A stretch of 64,000 bases of DNA from Dyadobacter linearis (GCF_907165045.1 NZ_CAJRAU010000002.1:744001-808000), one strand, 5' to 3'; positions 48,601 to 56,430 are shown, counted from the stretch's first letter. Translations and numbers: made by a program. The notes: a model not told the origin generated them from the letters alone.

Positions 48601-48932
48601 AGGTAACGTACAGCGAAGGCCAGCAAATCTTCGCAAAAGGCGATCTGGGCGATTCCATGTATATTATTTACACCGGTACGGTCGGGATTTACGATGGTAA
48701 AAAGCAACTCGCATTGTTCGATAAAGGAGAGATATTCGGGGAGCTGGCATTGCTGGATACCGAGCCAAGATCGGCAACTACAATCGCGGAAACCGACGTG
48801 TTGATCTTCCGCATTGATCAGGAAGATTTCTTTGAATTAATGGAAGAACGCGACGAGATACTGCGAAATGTTCTGCGGATTTTGTGCCAACGGATCCGGG
48901 TTCAGAATGAGAAAATGCGGTTGCAGGGTTAA
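45684..48932 (+). CDS. Nucleotide-transporter-like membrane protein with HEAT repeats and cyclic-nucleotide-binding domain
   Basis: The 1082-residue protein joins three parts. Residues about 1-430 form a many-pass membrane domain resembling ATP/ADP translocase or MFS proteins (FFHNFFINVGTTLVYVSANV, FWGLSALVFDVRQSKRLFSVIGSG, RRTIFDPVFLVLFQPLS). Residues about 435-930 are HEAT-like helical repeats (LQNPAIQVRLKTLQTLATL). Residues about 944-1075 form a cNMP-binding domain with an intact phosphate-binding cassette: FGELALLDTEPRSATT, Glu1020 and Arg1029 at the spacing seen in protein kinase A. An adenylyl cyclase operon converges on it. Inferred role: cAMP-controlled membrane transporter or sensor. 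A stretch coding residues about 690-730 is AT-rich. Confidence 0.9.
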   Translation: MISYLKKTFPNSFNPQTILFFFHNFFINVGTTLVYVSANVLLLENHPEYSLPIAYIAAALAVMAAGKIYEYFEHHLLLKRLSLGTMVSSLFMVLVVMVLLWLGHGIATAIAVMVGYRIIYLLINLEFWGLSALVFDVRQSKRLFSVIGSGDMPAKALGAVLAVLIHSPSVLMILLVISLIFFALAFYTQLLTFRFTDIPNPHHARPRQVSESDSRIIQKYFGGNKLLTSLCLGMVAIAAAATWIEYHFFVNVKYKFHSQHDVIVFVGTLLAATYGISTVVKLLFSGKTVERFGVKLTLYLLPLTTIFISLGLLISSYFRKDEPSLLFYYCAAYLLFELVRRTIFDPVFLVLFQPLSTKTRLKGHTLAKGLFEPMGMLIAGLLLWIVYSQHLSNISLTFDLSLLFAIVALSIFRKAYGHYIQELKSAIGKRFIRSGEMPSPAEALPIITENLKSERKEEVLNAIEWLAKNKVSLFRKNVDLLLQNPAIQVRLKTLQTLATLEKPELSASFIHYIEAEPDTACQTLAVRIACSTSRISDEQLAGFLAHPDLDIVKGCIIGCWEAGKALPLVHGTLRKMFLSGSDTQQIAALECVRIIGIHSHEEHIKNCTKNGSPQVRNLALEVAAGSGSAQLLRELKPMLSGSLSRPTVIALIKSGDSGIRIVEEWLRNDESGEHISILIKVAERTKHEFILQILFDLIKNIYLNKSSNSQISTDTRYKIDTFIKLDALKVLTNYLLVADYKEVVATFVEQELVHASLLLSGIDDTNADKSWNESLEYELELTGQRLFYLFMMQYDKDSVQNAWRGIRHASKEKRANSLEMIESLLPRTLYPALHAIFENIPVQRKRDALRQYVGNQEAVVSIIPYILTHADHTFTSWTVALAIRQFDPQQHDPVSLQLLANHPSRLIRDAVREKYAQLTLDPNLKFSTNIPMKHTESTQTISEMERVIVLKSTQLFSQTPENVLSSIAPIMKEVTYSEGQQIFAKGDLGDSMYIIYTGTVGIYDGKKQLALFDKGEIFGELALLDTEPRSATTIAETDVLIFRIDQEDFFELMEERDEILRNVLRILCQRIRVQNEKMRLQG

Positions 48933-48960
48933 TTTGTAACCTTTAAGCCTGCAATTTCTT
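48921..48960. terminator. Shared terminator whose arms contain both stop codons
   Basis: TTGCAGGGTTAA (48921-48932) pairs with TTAAGCCTGCAA (48943-48954) with one mismatch, followed by T-rich sequence. The left arm ends with the TAA of the cNMP-binding protein and the right arm begins with the TAA of the convergent HD-domain gene. Confidence 0.7.
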
Positions 48961-49527
48961 TTTTATCAAATTGAGGTGAACAGCTTTTTGCTGATCTCGT
49001 CTTTCCCGTTGAGAACTGGTCCAATAGCAATGTGATTCGAAAAACCGGACCTGGGTTTGATTCCAGTCCGTGACGCTGCTCACCATTTCGCGCGCTTTCA
49101 GTTCTTCGAAAAGACTGGCGGAAACAGGCTCAAAATCCGCCCGACCGAGATAGTCAAGGTCCGCGTCACATAGTATGTATTCCAGCTGATTTTGAGGGAT
49201 TTGCGGAACTTTCGTAGCAAGAATCAGACCGCAGATCCTATCTATCTCCGCATTTGAATAGTCAAAGTTCGGAAGCACTTTCCGAGCGATCACGCAACTT
49301 TTCTCTTCGTGACCTTTATACACATTCATAAAACCGCTATCATGGTAGAGCGCGGCGGTTTCGAGTATTTGTAAACTTTCCTGATCGGCAACCCCTTCCA
49401 GCTCTGCGATTTCCAATGCAGCATTCACCACGTCGAGCGTATGGTGCAAACCGTGGTAGTAAAGCTCCGGCGCCAACCGGTCCCGCATTTGTTCAATGAT
49501 AAATTCTCTGGCTTTTTCAACATCCAT
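48943..49527 (-). CDS. HD-domain protein (putative phosphohydrolase)
   Basis: The 194-residue protein has the HD pattern: ELYYHGLHHTLDVV (His28/His29), ETAALYHDSGF (His62-Asp63), GHEEKS and a late Asp in ILCDADLDYLG (Asp121-Asp125). HD proteins hydrolyse phosphodiester or phosphomonoester bonds, often in nucleotides. Its start follows the adenylyl cyclase stop by one base, so they are co-translated, which suggests it could degrade the cyclic nucleotide made by its neighbour. No HD-GYP motif is present, so a cyclic di-GMP role is not supported. Activity is inferred only. Confidence 0.88.
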   Translation of the reverse strand: MDVEKAREFIIEQMRDRLAPELYYHGLHHTLDVVNAALEIAELEGVADQESLQILETAALYHDSGFMNVYKGHEEKSCVIARKVLPNFDYSNAEIDRICGLILATKVPQIPQNQLEYILCDADLDYLGRADFEPVSASLFEELKAREMVSSVTDWNQTQVRFFESHCYWTSSQRERRDQQKAVHLNLIKKKLQA

Positions 49528-49528
49528 A

Positions 49529-50575
49529 TTATTCCAGAACTTCGTAGATCATAACCGGATTTTCCTTGTTTTTGAGATTCATTTCGCCAACCGGATTACA
49601 TTGAAATGCCTCTTTAATCAGCTGATAGGCCGCTTCCGCAACCACTACCTGCCCGGGCTTGGCAATAGATTGCAGCCGCTGCGCCACGTTCACCACATCG
49701 CCGATCACCGTGTAATCCAGCCTTTTTAATGCAGCCGAGCCAATATTGCCTGAAACCATTTCGCCCGAATTGATACCGATGGAAACTTTCGGCAGGTACC
49801 CGGACTGATCCGATAATTCTTCCTTGAAACCATTAATATGATTACGCACCGCGAGTGACGATTCAACCGCTCTGTCCAGGTGATAATCGCCCCGAAAAAC
49901 GGCCATTACAGCGTCTCCCATGAATTTATCGACCAGCCCACCCTGCGCGATGATCTCTTTTACCATCACATCGAAGTACTTATTGATCAACTTCACCACC
50001 CTGTCGGGCGGCTCTTTTTCAGAGATCGAAGTGAAGCCGCACATATCCATAAATACGACCGTACCGTTGATAGTCTCGCTCGTCATCAGCGACTTTTCAA
50101 AGGTATCCTGGGTCATAAATTGCAGCACAGAAGAATCGACGTACATGCGCAGAATGTCATTTTCACGTACTGCTTTCAGCGTTTCTTTCAACTGGGCCAC
50201 ATAATGGAGCGTTTTCTCCATCGTCACTTCCAGGTCTTTGAAATCGATAGGTTTGGTCAGGAAATCGAATGCGCCGCGGTTCATCGCCGTGCGGATATTA
50301 TCCATATCCCCGTAAGCCGACACGATCACCGATTTGAGGATCGGACTGATCTCTCCAAGTCGGATTAGGAGCGTCAAACCGTCCATTTCGGGCATATTGA
50401 TATCGCTGAGTACCATATCAATATCCGGATTTACGGCGAGCACTTCGAGGGCCCTGAATCCATTTTCAGCAAACAAAAACTCATATTCCTGTTCCCGGAT
50501 CTGCCTCCTGAACTTTTGCTTGATCAGCAGCTGTAAATCCGCCTCATCGTCCACTACCAGTATTTTGGCTTTCAT
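49529..50575 (-). CDS. Response regulator with class III adenylyl cyclase output domain
   Basis: Residues 1-125 form a receiver (Asp9/Asp10, phospho-acceptor Asp58 in [11 protein letters not shown], Lys108). Residues about 168-347 form a class III cyclase with all key residues: metal-binding Asp177 (VFMDMCGF) and Asp221, base-selecting Lys217 (VDKFMGDAV) and Thr289 (DYTVIGD), Asn296 and Arg300 (VVNVAQRL). Lys/Thr is the adenylyl, class IIIb, combination. Phosphorylation by the kinase upstream should control cAMP synthesis. Its ATG overlaps the stop of the preceding receiver gene in ATGA, and the HD gene follows after one base. Confidence 0.93.
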   Translation of the reverse strand: MKAKILVVDDEADLQLLIKQKFRRQIREQEYEFLFAENGFRALEVLAVNPDIDMVLSDINMPEMDGLTLLIRLGEISPILKSVIVSAYGDMDNIRTAMNRGAFDFLTKPIDFKDLEVTMEKTLHYVAQLKETLKAVRENDILRMYVDSSVLQFMTQDTFEKSLMTSETINGTVVFMDMCGFTSISEKEPPDRVVKLINKYFDVMVKEIIAQGGLVDKFMGDAVMAVFRGDYHLDRAVESSLAVRNHINGFKEELSDQSGYLPKVSIGINSGEMVSGNIGSAALKRLDYTVIGDVVNVAQRLQSIAKPGQVVVAEAAYQLIKEAFQCNPVGEMNLKNKENPVMIYEVLE

Positions 50576-50946
50576 AAAATGCTGAGCAATTTCTCTTTTA
50601 ATTCAACAAAATTGACGGGTTTCGTCAGGAAATCGTCCGCGCCGAGTTGCATCGCCTGATCGTGGTTTGCGCTATCTCCGTAGGCTGTGATCATCATCAC
50701 CTGGGGCGGGGCCGCAGGATGGTCAGTCCGTATTTTTCTGAGCAACTCAATCCCACTCATGCCGGGCATATTGATATCCGAAAGGATCATGACCACTTCG
50801 GAAGGATGCGCTTGCAGATAGGAAAGCGCTTCTTCGCCCGAAAAAGAGAACGAAAACTGGAATTGACCGCTGCGTATTTCCTTCCTGAATTTCTGTTCAA
50901 AAAGTGACTTCACGTCTTCTTCGTCGTCTACAACCAGGATTTTCAT
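50572..50946 (-). CDS. Single-domain response regulator
   Basis: The 124-residue protein is only a receiver: VVDDEEDV (Asp7, Asp8), phospho-acceptor Asp57 in [12 protein letters not shown], Thr/Ala and the FLTKPVNF lysine region. It is strikingly like the receiver of the next gene, including the insertion [10 protein letters not shown]...F.F.F between the first helix and second strand. It lies between the histidine kinase and the receiver-cyclase, with a four-base overlap with the latter. It could be a phosphate sink or a relay partner for the kinase. Confidence 0.93.
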   Translation of the reverse strand: MKILVVDDEEDVKSLFEQKFRKEIRSGQFQFSFSFSGEEALSYLQAHPSEVVMILSDINMPGMSGIELLRKIRTDHPAAPPQVMMITAYGDSANHDQAMQLGADDFLTKPVNFVELKEKLLSIL

Positions 50947-50975
50947 AGTATTCAGTTTTAAACTGCAAGTGCAAA

Positions 50976-52355
50976 TTATGCCTCCTGCGTTTCGTTAATA
51001 GGGATCGTGATGCGAAATTCCGTCCTTTCACCCGGAACAGATTCTACATCGAGCACGCCGCCGTGGCCATTTGTGATAATATCGTAGCTCATGGACAGCC
51101 CAAGTCCGGTTCCCTGCCCCGTGGGTTTGGTTGTAAAAAAAGGCTGGAATATCTTGGCTTTGACGTGCTCGGGCATTCCCGTACCATTGTCGGTTACACG
51201 GATATACAGTTTGTTGGCAAATTTTTTGGTACTGATCTTCACTTCCGGCCGGTATTCACCTAGATTTCCTTCCTCGATCAACTTCCTTTTCTTATCCGCC
51301 ACTGCGTAAAATGCATTGGTGAAAAGATTAAGGAAAACCCGGCCCAGATCCTGTGGCAGCACATTTATCTTTCCTATCGTGGGGTCAAAATCAGAAACCA
51401 GCGCCGCATTGAATTCCTTGTCCTTCGCCCGTAGCCCGTGGTAAGCCAGGCGCATATATTCGTCAGCCAGCGAGTTGATCTCCACCGGCTCCTTCTGCCC
51501 CGAAGATGCCCTTGAATGCTGTAACATCCCTTTTACGATCGAATCTGCGCGCTTTCCGTGGTGCGTGATCTTCTGCTGGTTCTGGCTCAGATCGGCAATT
51601 ATCTCTTTAATATATTCCTTGTCCGAGTCGCCCAGCGCAGACTTATCAATTTCCTCTTCCAACTCCTGACAAAGCTCCACCGATACCTCCGAAAAATTAT
51701 TGACAAAATTGAGCGGGTTCTGTATTTCGTGCGCAATTCCAGCTGTCAGCTCTCCCAGTGATGCCATTTTTTCGCTCTGTATCAGCTGGTTCTGGGTTGA
51801 TTTGAGTTCTTCGATCGTCTTTTGAAGCTCCTCCTTTTGTAAAGTCAGCTCATAAGTGCGCTCACTCACCAGGTATTCGAGCGACTCTTTCTGCGCCTTG
51901 CTCGCCTGCTCCTCCCGCAGCCTGTCTTCACGTTCCTTTTGGAGTACCTTCATTTGCTTCCTGGCATAAAACCAGATAAAAAAACACAGCACGAAGGCGA
52001 ATGCGACGGCTATATCGAAACCGCTGTCATATTTTTTATAGAAATCAGGAGATAATGCGCGGGTAGCATCCCGGATCATGCATAGCCCTATAAATGGCAA
52101 TATGGTCTGCGCAGTTGCGCGCAATGTTTTGAAAAAATCGTCGGTGAATATGACGACTATGATCAATACCAGGAACGCGTTCCAGATCCAGTTGAACCAG
52201 TGCGGTGTTTCGGTAGCGTAGAAAACTGCCACCAAAGCGATGCTGGTGTACCTGCCGATCACCAGTCGCTTGTCCCATTCAGGATGTTGCGTGGCGGTTT
52301 GTAAAGAAGTCCGGATGTATTGGATCAGGAAAAAGGAAACGAGGAAATAATCCAT
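50976..52355 (-). CDS. Membrane sensor histidine kinase
   Basis: The N-terminal 130 residues hold about four hydrophobic segments (TSIALVAVFYA, AFLVLIIVVIF, ILPFIGLCMI, IAVAFAFVLCFFIWFYA) with little outside the membrane. A coiled coil (about 135-195) leads to the HisKA helix with His209 in ELTAGIAHEIQNPLNFVNNFSE, and an HATPase domain with ITDNGTGMPEH-like G1 (VTDNGTGMP) and GQGTGLGLSMSYDI. It is the first gene of the operon that continues with the lone receiver, the receiver-cyclase and the HD protein. The stimulus is unknown; the small membrane part suggests a membrane-state or small-molecule signal. Confidence 0.93.
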   Translation of the reverse strand: MDYFLVSFFLIQYIRTSLQTATQHPEWDKRLVIGRYTSIALVAVFYATETPHWFNWIWNAFLVLIIVVIFTDDFFKTLRATAQTILPFIGLCMIRDATRALSPDFYKKYDSGFDIAVAFAFVLCFFIWFYARKQMKVLQKEREDRLREEQASKAQKESLEYLVSERTYELTLQKEELQKTIEELKSTQNQLIQSEKMASLGELTAGIAHEIQNPLNFVNNFSEVSVELCQELEEEIDKSALGDSDKEYIKEIIADLSQNQQKITHHGKRADSIVKGMLQHSRASSGQKEPVEINSLADEYMRLAYHGLRAKDKEFNAALVSDFDPTIGKINVLPQDLGRVFLNLFTNAFYAVADKKRKLIEEGNLGEYRPEVKISTKKFANKLYIRVTDNGTGMPEHVKAKIFQPFFTTKPTGQGTGLGLSMSYDIITNGHGGVLDVESVPGERTEFRITIPINETQEA

Positions 52356-52446
52356 GCAAGGCAGGGTGACTGTTTATTCTTTCGGAATAAAATGATTGTG
52401 CAGCAAAGTAAATATTTTCCGTTAAATAACCCATTCAGCTGCAATT

Positions 52447-52523
52447 ACCCTAAATCCCTAAAGGGACTTCTGCGATATACATGCAAGATGCAAAATCCCC
52501 TCCCAGGGGTTTGGGGTGGGGTC
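52447..52523. repeat. Dispersed palindromic repeat, related to 1083-1235
   Basis: ACCCTAAATCCCTAAAGGGACTT (52447-52469; here split as ACCCTAAATCCCT and AAAGGGACTT) is followed by TGCGAT, matching the copies near 1100 and 1180. A second, diverged half with CAAAATCCCCT and AGGGGTTTGGGGTGGGGT ends inside the stop codon of the 142-residue gene on the minus strand. Confidence 0.7.
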
Positions 52524-52950
52524 ACGCTTTGGCGTAGACTTCGTTCTTTATCAGTTTCATATTGTTCAGCTGAGGGATCGCCAATACCTTACTTCTTGGC
52601 ACAACTCCGCGGGTGATCCAGTTTTGCACTCTGCTTACTTTGAGATGATGAATTCGGGAATATTCGGAAATGGTGATCCATTCGTGAAGATCGTATTCTG
52701 CTCCTTCAACAACTATTTTCACGTTTTGCAGTTGCTGTAATTCATTTAGAGCCTCTTTGATTTCTGCGATTTTTTGCCTGGCGCTGTCCTTAATATCTTG
52801 CCAGAATGGTGTCAACTCACTCTTCTCAGAATCTGTTAAGGCATGATACCAAGCAGCAAATTCAGATCTGATGACCGGAACTTCTTCTTTCCCGGCACTT
52901 TTCAGCGCAGCCACATATTGGTCTACCTTAGTTTTGAAATTTTCTCTCAT
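52522..52950 (-). CDS. Hypothetical protein with C-terminal HTH-like segment
   Basis: The 142-residue protein has a charged helical N-terminal half (FKTKVDQYVAALKSAG, IAEIKEALNELQQLQ, possible coiled coil). Its C-terminal half is like a MerR/excisionase-type winged helix (EWITISEYSRIHHLKVSRVQ, then NWITRGVVPRSKV). No family name is secure. Its start lies six bases after the stop of a 58-residue gene, so they form a two-gene unit. A long inverted repeat precedes the unit and could be the binding site of this protein. Its 3' end runs into a dispersed repeat. Confidence 0.65.
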   Translation of the reverse strand: MRENFKTKVDQYVAALKSAGKEEVPVIRSEFAAWYHALTDSEKSELTPFWQDIKDSARQKIAEIKEALNELQQLQNVKIVVEGAEYDLHEWITISEYSRIHHLKVSRVQNWITRGVVPRSKVLAIPQLNNMKLIKNEVYAKA

Positions 52951-52956
52951 AATATC

Positions 52957-53133
52957 CTATTCAAAATCACTCAATGACCGTAACATTTCTCTCAGTCTGA
53001 TCGCTTCTTTTATCAAGTCATTAAACTCTTCATCAGGCAAATCTTCCAGCGGGATCAATAAATCGATTTCTAGCTCGGCTAATCTGATAGTGATGATTTC
53101 AATTAATTCCTCTTGCCTGGACTTTTTTGCCAT
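52957..53133 (-). CDS. Small hypothetical protein, first gene of a two-gene unit
   Basis: From the ATG at 53133 the product is 58 residues: MAKKSRQEELIEIITIRLAE, then an acidic leucine-rich helix (EDLPDEEFNDLIKEAIRLREM). The frame is open to 53184, but those residues would overlap the palindrome at 53167-53208 and look non-coding. No family is recognised; it could be a small helical partner or antitoxin-like protein for the HTH protein downstream. Codon pattern and tight spacing support it being real. Confidence 0.6.
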   Translation of the reverse strand: MAKKSRQEELIEIITIRLAELEIDLLIPLEDLPDEEFNDLIKEAIRLREMLRSLSDFE

Positions 53134-53166
53134 ATATAGTGTGTAATTATTCTCAAACATAAAGAC

Positions 53167-53208
53167 TGTAAAGTTTATATACAATAATTACTGTATACAA
53201 ACTTTACA
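53167..53208. promoter_or_regulatory. Long inverted repeat upstream of the small two-gene unit
   Basis: TGTAAAGTTTATATAC (53167-53182) faces GTATACAAACTTTACA (53193-53208), 16-base arms with one mismatch and a 10-base centre. It begins 34 bases before the ATG at 53133 on the minus strand. An operator for autoregulation is inferred. Confidence 0.6.
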
Positions 53209-53407
53209 TTGTCGTGCCACATGCACAATGCGTACTTTCGTACAAATGTGTCCGAATACGAACGAAAATCAGCAGCTCACTACATTTAATCAGCTAATAA
53301 ACAAGATTTTACAAAACTGGCATATATTTTATACCTAGAACTATGTAATGCATTGTACTATCTGTTAGCCATAAAATTTCAATCCTACCGATTCAAACGT
53401 CTGCCCT

Positions 53408-55840
53408 ATGTTCCAAAATTATTTCAAAATCGCCTGGCGCAACCTGCTCCGCAACCGCGCGTTTTCTGCTATTAATATCGTAGGACTGGCGATCGGGCTC
53501 TCCTCCTGTATGCTGATCAGCCTGTACGTGATCGACGAACTTAGCTACGACCGTTTTAATGAAAAGGCAGACCAGATCGTTCGCGTTGTTTTCAAAGGCT
53601 CGATGATGGGTGGAAAATTCAATGAGGCGCACGTCATGCCGCCGACCGCAGCTGCATTAAAGGCCGATTACCCCGAGGTACTGGAATCGACACGCCTCCG
53701 CCAGGGCGGCTCACCGGTTATTTCCATGCACGATAAACTGTACACTGACAACAGGTTAGCATACGTTGACAACAATTTCTTCCAGGTTTTCACGCTGCCC
53801 TTTTTATCCGGAAACAGCAAAGCTGCCCTCTCAGACCCGAATGCTATCGTAATCAGCGAATCGCTGGCGAGGAAGTTTTTCGGAAATGCGGATGCGGTTG
53901 GCAAGTTGCTGACATTCAAGGGATCGAGTGACAAAGCCAGAGTTGCCGGCGTTTTCAAGGATATACCCCGCAATTCACATTTCCGGTTCGATATTTTTGC
54001 CTCACTCGTCAACTCGGCAGATGCGAAATCAACTTCGTGGATGCAATCCGAGTTCTACACTTACCTGGTTTTGCCAAAAGATTATGATTACAAAAAGCTG
54101 GAAGCCAAACTGCCGGCGACAGTGGAAAAATACATGGGGCTGCAGGTTCAGGTTGCGTTTGGAATGAGTTTCAACGAGTTCCGTAAAAAAGGAAACCTGA
54201 TCGGACTGTACTTGCAGCCGCTTACCGATATTCATTTGAAGTCAGATTTTCAGTACGATCTGGGCGATAACGGGGATGTCCGCTACGTGTATATATTCGG
54301 GGCGGTTGCGACGATCATGCTGCTGATCGCCTGCATCAATTTCATGAACCTTTCGACAGCCAGCTCTTCCAAGCGAGCCAAGGAAATCGGCGTCCGTAAG
54401 GTAATGGGTTCGGCAAAACGCGAACTGGTTTTGCAATTCCTTACCGAGTCGGTTCTGATCACATTCCTGGCGATGACGATCGCGATCTTAATAGGAGTTG
54501 CAACACTTCCATTGTTTAATACACTGGCAGATAAAGAACTGGCAATCAATATGGAAACCATTCCTGCAGTTGTTGCTTACTTCATTTTGTTCGGTTTATT
54601 TGTCGGCTTTTTTGCGGGAAGTTACCCGGCGTTTTTTCTTTCCTCCTTCAAACCAATATCTGTTTTAAAAGGCAATATCGCCGGCAGCCTTTCAACCGGG
54701 TCAAAAGGGTTTAGTATGCGTAGCGGGCTCGTTGTATTCCAATTTGGTATCTCTATTGTGCTGATCATCGGTACATTGGTGGTTTACAATCAATTGAGGT
54801 TTATCCAAAACAAAAAGCTCGGCTACGATAAGGAACAGGTGCTGGTACTGCCCGAGACCTGGGCATTGGGCAAAAATCAGGAGGCTTTCAAAAATGAGCT
54901 GCTCTCCGACAGCCGCATTGCAAAGGTAAGCTTGTCGGGTTACCTGCCGGCCGGCCCTTCTTACAACAACAACTTCTCCATTTACCCCGAATCGCGGTCA
55001 ACCGAGCTGGTTAAATCGCTGCGTTATGATATTGACTATGATTATATACCGACGCTGGGTATGAAGCTGGTGGAAGGGCGGAATTTTTCGAGAGAATTTG
55101 GGACGGATTCTTCGGCTATCATTATCAACCAAACCGCCGCCCGAACCATGGGCTGGAAAGGCAATGCGGTAAATCACACCATCCATAATACGCTCAACGG
55201 AGGGAAAAATCTGACTTATGTGGTGATCGGGGTTGTTGAAGATTTCCACTTTCGATCATTCCACGAGCCGATTGCGCCGCTGGTAATGATATTGGGCAAA
55301 GGCTCCGGCACAATGATCGCCAAGGTGAAGACCGACGATATCCCCAGCCTGGTTTCCAGTCTTGAAAAAAAGTGGAATGCATTCAAGCCCGATCTTCCTT
55401 TTACCTATTCTTTTCTCGACGACCGTTTTAACGAAACTTACAAAGCGGAGCAGAAAACGGGCAAGATCCTGGGAATATTTGCTGGTCTGACCATTTTCGT
55501 GGCTTGTCTGGGACTTTTCGGCCTGGCTACTTTTACGGCCGAGCAACGGACGAAGGAGATCGGCGTCCGCAAAGTATTGGGCGCCTCGGTACCAGGCATT
55601 GTGGTATTGTTGTCGCGTGACTTTATGAAGCTGATCTGCATTGCAATGCTAATCGCCGCACCGGTCGCTTGGTGGGTTATGAACAAATGGTTGCAGGGTT
55701 TTGCTTATAAAATTGAGATTACCTGGTGGATGTTTGGCCTGGCTGGCATTTTATCCCTGGCAGTGGCATTACTTACCGTTTCTTTCCAGTCTGTGAAGGC
55801 GGCGCTGATGAACCCCGTGAAATCACTGCGCGCCGAGTAA
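53408..55840 (+). CDS. ABC-transporter permease, MacB/FtsX type
   Basis: The 810-residue protein has the MacB-like N-terminus (NYFKIAWRNLLRNRAFSAINIVGLAIGLSSCMLI), a periplasmic MacB_PCD domain and an FtsX core (ASSSKRAKEIGVRKVMGSAKREL). A second MacB_PCD and FtsX core follow (TKEIGVRKVLGASVPGI), giving the duplicated layout common in Bacteroidota. It would couple to an ATPase encoded elsewhere, since none is adjacent, to extrude or remodel envelope substrates. The start is the ATG after a long spacer. No regulator is linked. Confidence 0.93.
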   Translation: MFQNYFKIAWRNLLRNRAFSAINIVGLAIGLSSCMLISLYVIDELSYDRFNEKADQIVRVVFKGSMMGGKFNEAHVMPPTAAALKADYPEVLESTRLRQGGSPVISMHDKLYTDNRLAYVDNNFFQVFTLPFLSGNSKAALSDPNAIVISESLARKFFGNADAVGKLLTFKGSSDKARVAGVFKDIPRNSHFRFDIFASLVNSADAKSTSWMQSEFYTYLVLPKDYDYKKLEAKLPATVEKYMGLQVQVAFGMSFNEFRKKGNLIGLYLQPLTDIHLKSDFQYDLGDNGDVRYVYIFGAVATIMLLIACINFMNLSTASSSKRAKEIGVRKVMGSAKRELVLQFLTESVLITFLAMTIAILIGVATLPLFNTLADKELAINMETIPAVVAYFILFGLFVGFFAGSYPAFFLSSFKPISVLKGNIAGSLSTGSKGFSMRSGLVVFQFGISIVLIIGTLVVYNQLRFIQNKKLGYDKEQVLVLPETWALGKNQEAFKNELLSDSRIAKVSLSGYLPAGPSYNNNFSIYPESRSTELVKSLRYDIDYDYIPTLGMKLVEGRNFSREFGTDSSAIIINQTAARTMGWKGNAVNHTIHNTLNGGKNLTYVVIGVVEDFHFRSFHEPIAPLVMILGKGSGTMIAKVKTDDIPSLVSSLEKKWNAFKPDLPFTYSFLDDRFNETYKAEQKTGKILGIFAGLTIFVACLGLFGLATFTAEQRTKEIGVRKVLGASVPGIVVLLSRDFMKLICIAMLIAAPVAWWVMNKWLQGFAYKIEITWWMFGLAGILSLAVALLTVSFQSVKAALMNPVKSLRAE

Positions 55841-55882
55841 CCGGCGCCGATCTGAAAGTTGTATTTGGGTGTGGAATAATTA

Positions 55883-55898
55883 TTTAAAGGCATTTTTT
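55883..55898 (+). promoter_or_regulatory. TTTAAAGGCATTTT motif, copy 3
   Basis: ATTTAAAGGCATTTTTT lies about 25 bases before the DUF2383 gene start and resembles copies at 31370 and 36670, with one A fewer. Confidence 0.3.
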
Positions 55899-55920
55899 CA
55901 TCACTAAACCAACAACTGAA

Positions 55921-56403
55921 ATGGCACAAAATGCGGAGATAATCGAAGTGCTCAACGATCTCATCGTGATCAATAATGACCGACTTGCGGGATATGAAAA
56001 AGCTTATGACGAAACCAACGAAATAGAGAATGACCTGCGGGCGCTTTTCAATACACTGGGAGACCAGAGCCGCGTGCACGTGATCGAGCTGAGCGACGAG
56101 GTAGTAAGCCTGGGAGGCGAGCCGGAGACGGGAACGATGACCTCGGGCAAATTATATCGGGTTTGGATGGATATCCGGGCTGTATTCGCTATCGATAACC
56201 GACGTGCGGTACTTGAAAATGCCGAAGGAATTGAGGATGCCGCACGAAAAGCTTACGAGGAGGCGCTCAAATCCATGGAATTCCCTGCTGACATCAACCA
56301 AATGCTTTTAAGGCAGCAAAATGCGATCACCTCCACGCACGAAACCATCATGAAAGAAAGGGATCGCCAGCGGGACATTCCGAAATATCCTTTAACTACG
56401 TAG
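55921..56403 (+). CDS. PA2169/DUF2383 four-helix-bundle protein
   Basis: The 160-residue, mostly helical protein begins EIIEVLNDLIVINNDRLAGYEKA and shows LRALFNTLGDQSRVHVIELSDEV, the pattern of the PA2169-type DUF2383 family. These ferritin-like bundles occur in many proteobacteria and Bacteroidota and are often linked to stress, but their role is unknown. The charged C-terminal helix (RQQNAITSTHETIMKERDRQR, shortened here) completes the domain. It is a single-gene unit with a strong terminator two bases after its stop. Confidence 0.9.
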   Translation: MAQNAEIIEVLNDLIVINNDRLAGYEKAYDETNEIENDLRALFNTLGDQSRVHVIELSDEVVSLGGEPETGTMTSGKLYRVWMDIRAVFAIDNRRAVLENAEGIEDAARKAYEEALKSMEFPADINQMLLRQQNAITSTHETIMKERDRQRDIPKYPLTT

Positions 56404-56430
56404 AAAAGCCGGTTTATCCGGCTTTTTTTT
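56404..56430 (+). terminator. Rho-independent terminator after the DUF2383 gene
   Basis: AAAAGCCGG (56404-56412), loop TTTAT, CCGGCTTTT (56418-56426) and a further T run. It sits against the end of the convergent higA. Confidence 0.93.

Noticed and set aside
48943-49527. HD-GYP cyclic di-GMP phosphodiesterase
   Set aside because: The GYP motif is missing and no GGDEF or EAL domain is nearby; only a general HD call is supported.
52522-53133. Toxin-antitoxin call for the two-gene unit
   Set aside because: Layout is suggestive, but neither protein has a recognisable toxin fold, so it is reported only as an unknown unit.
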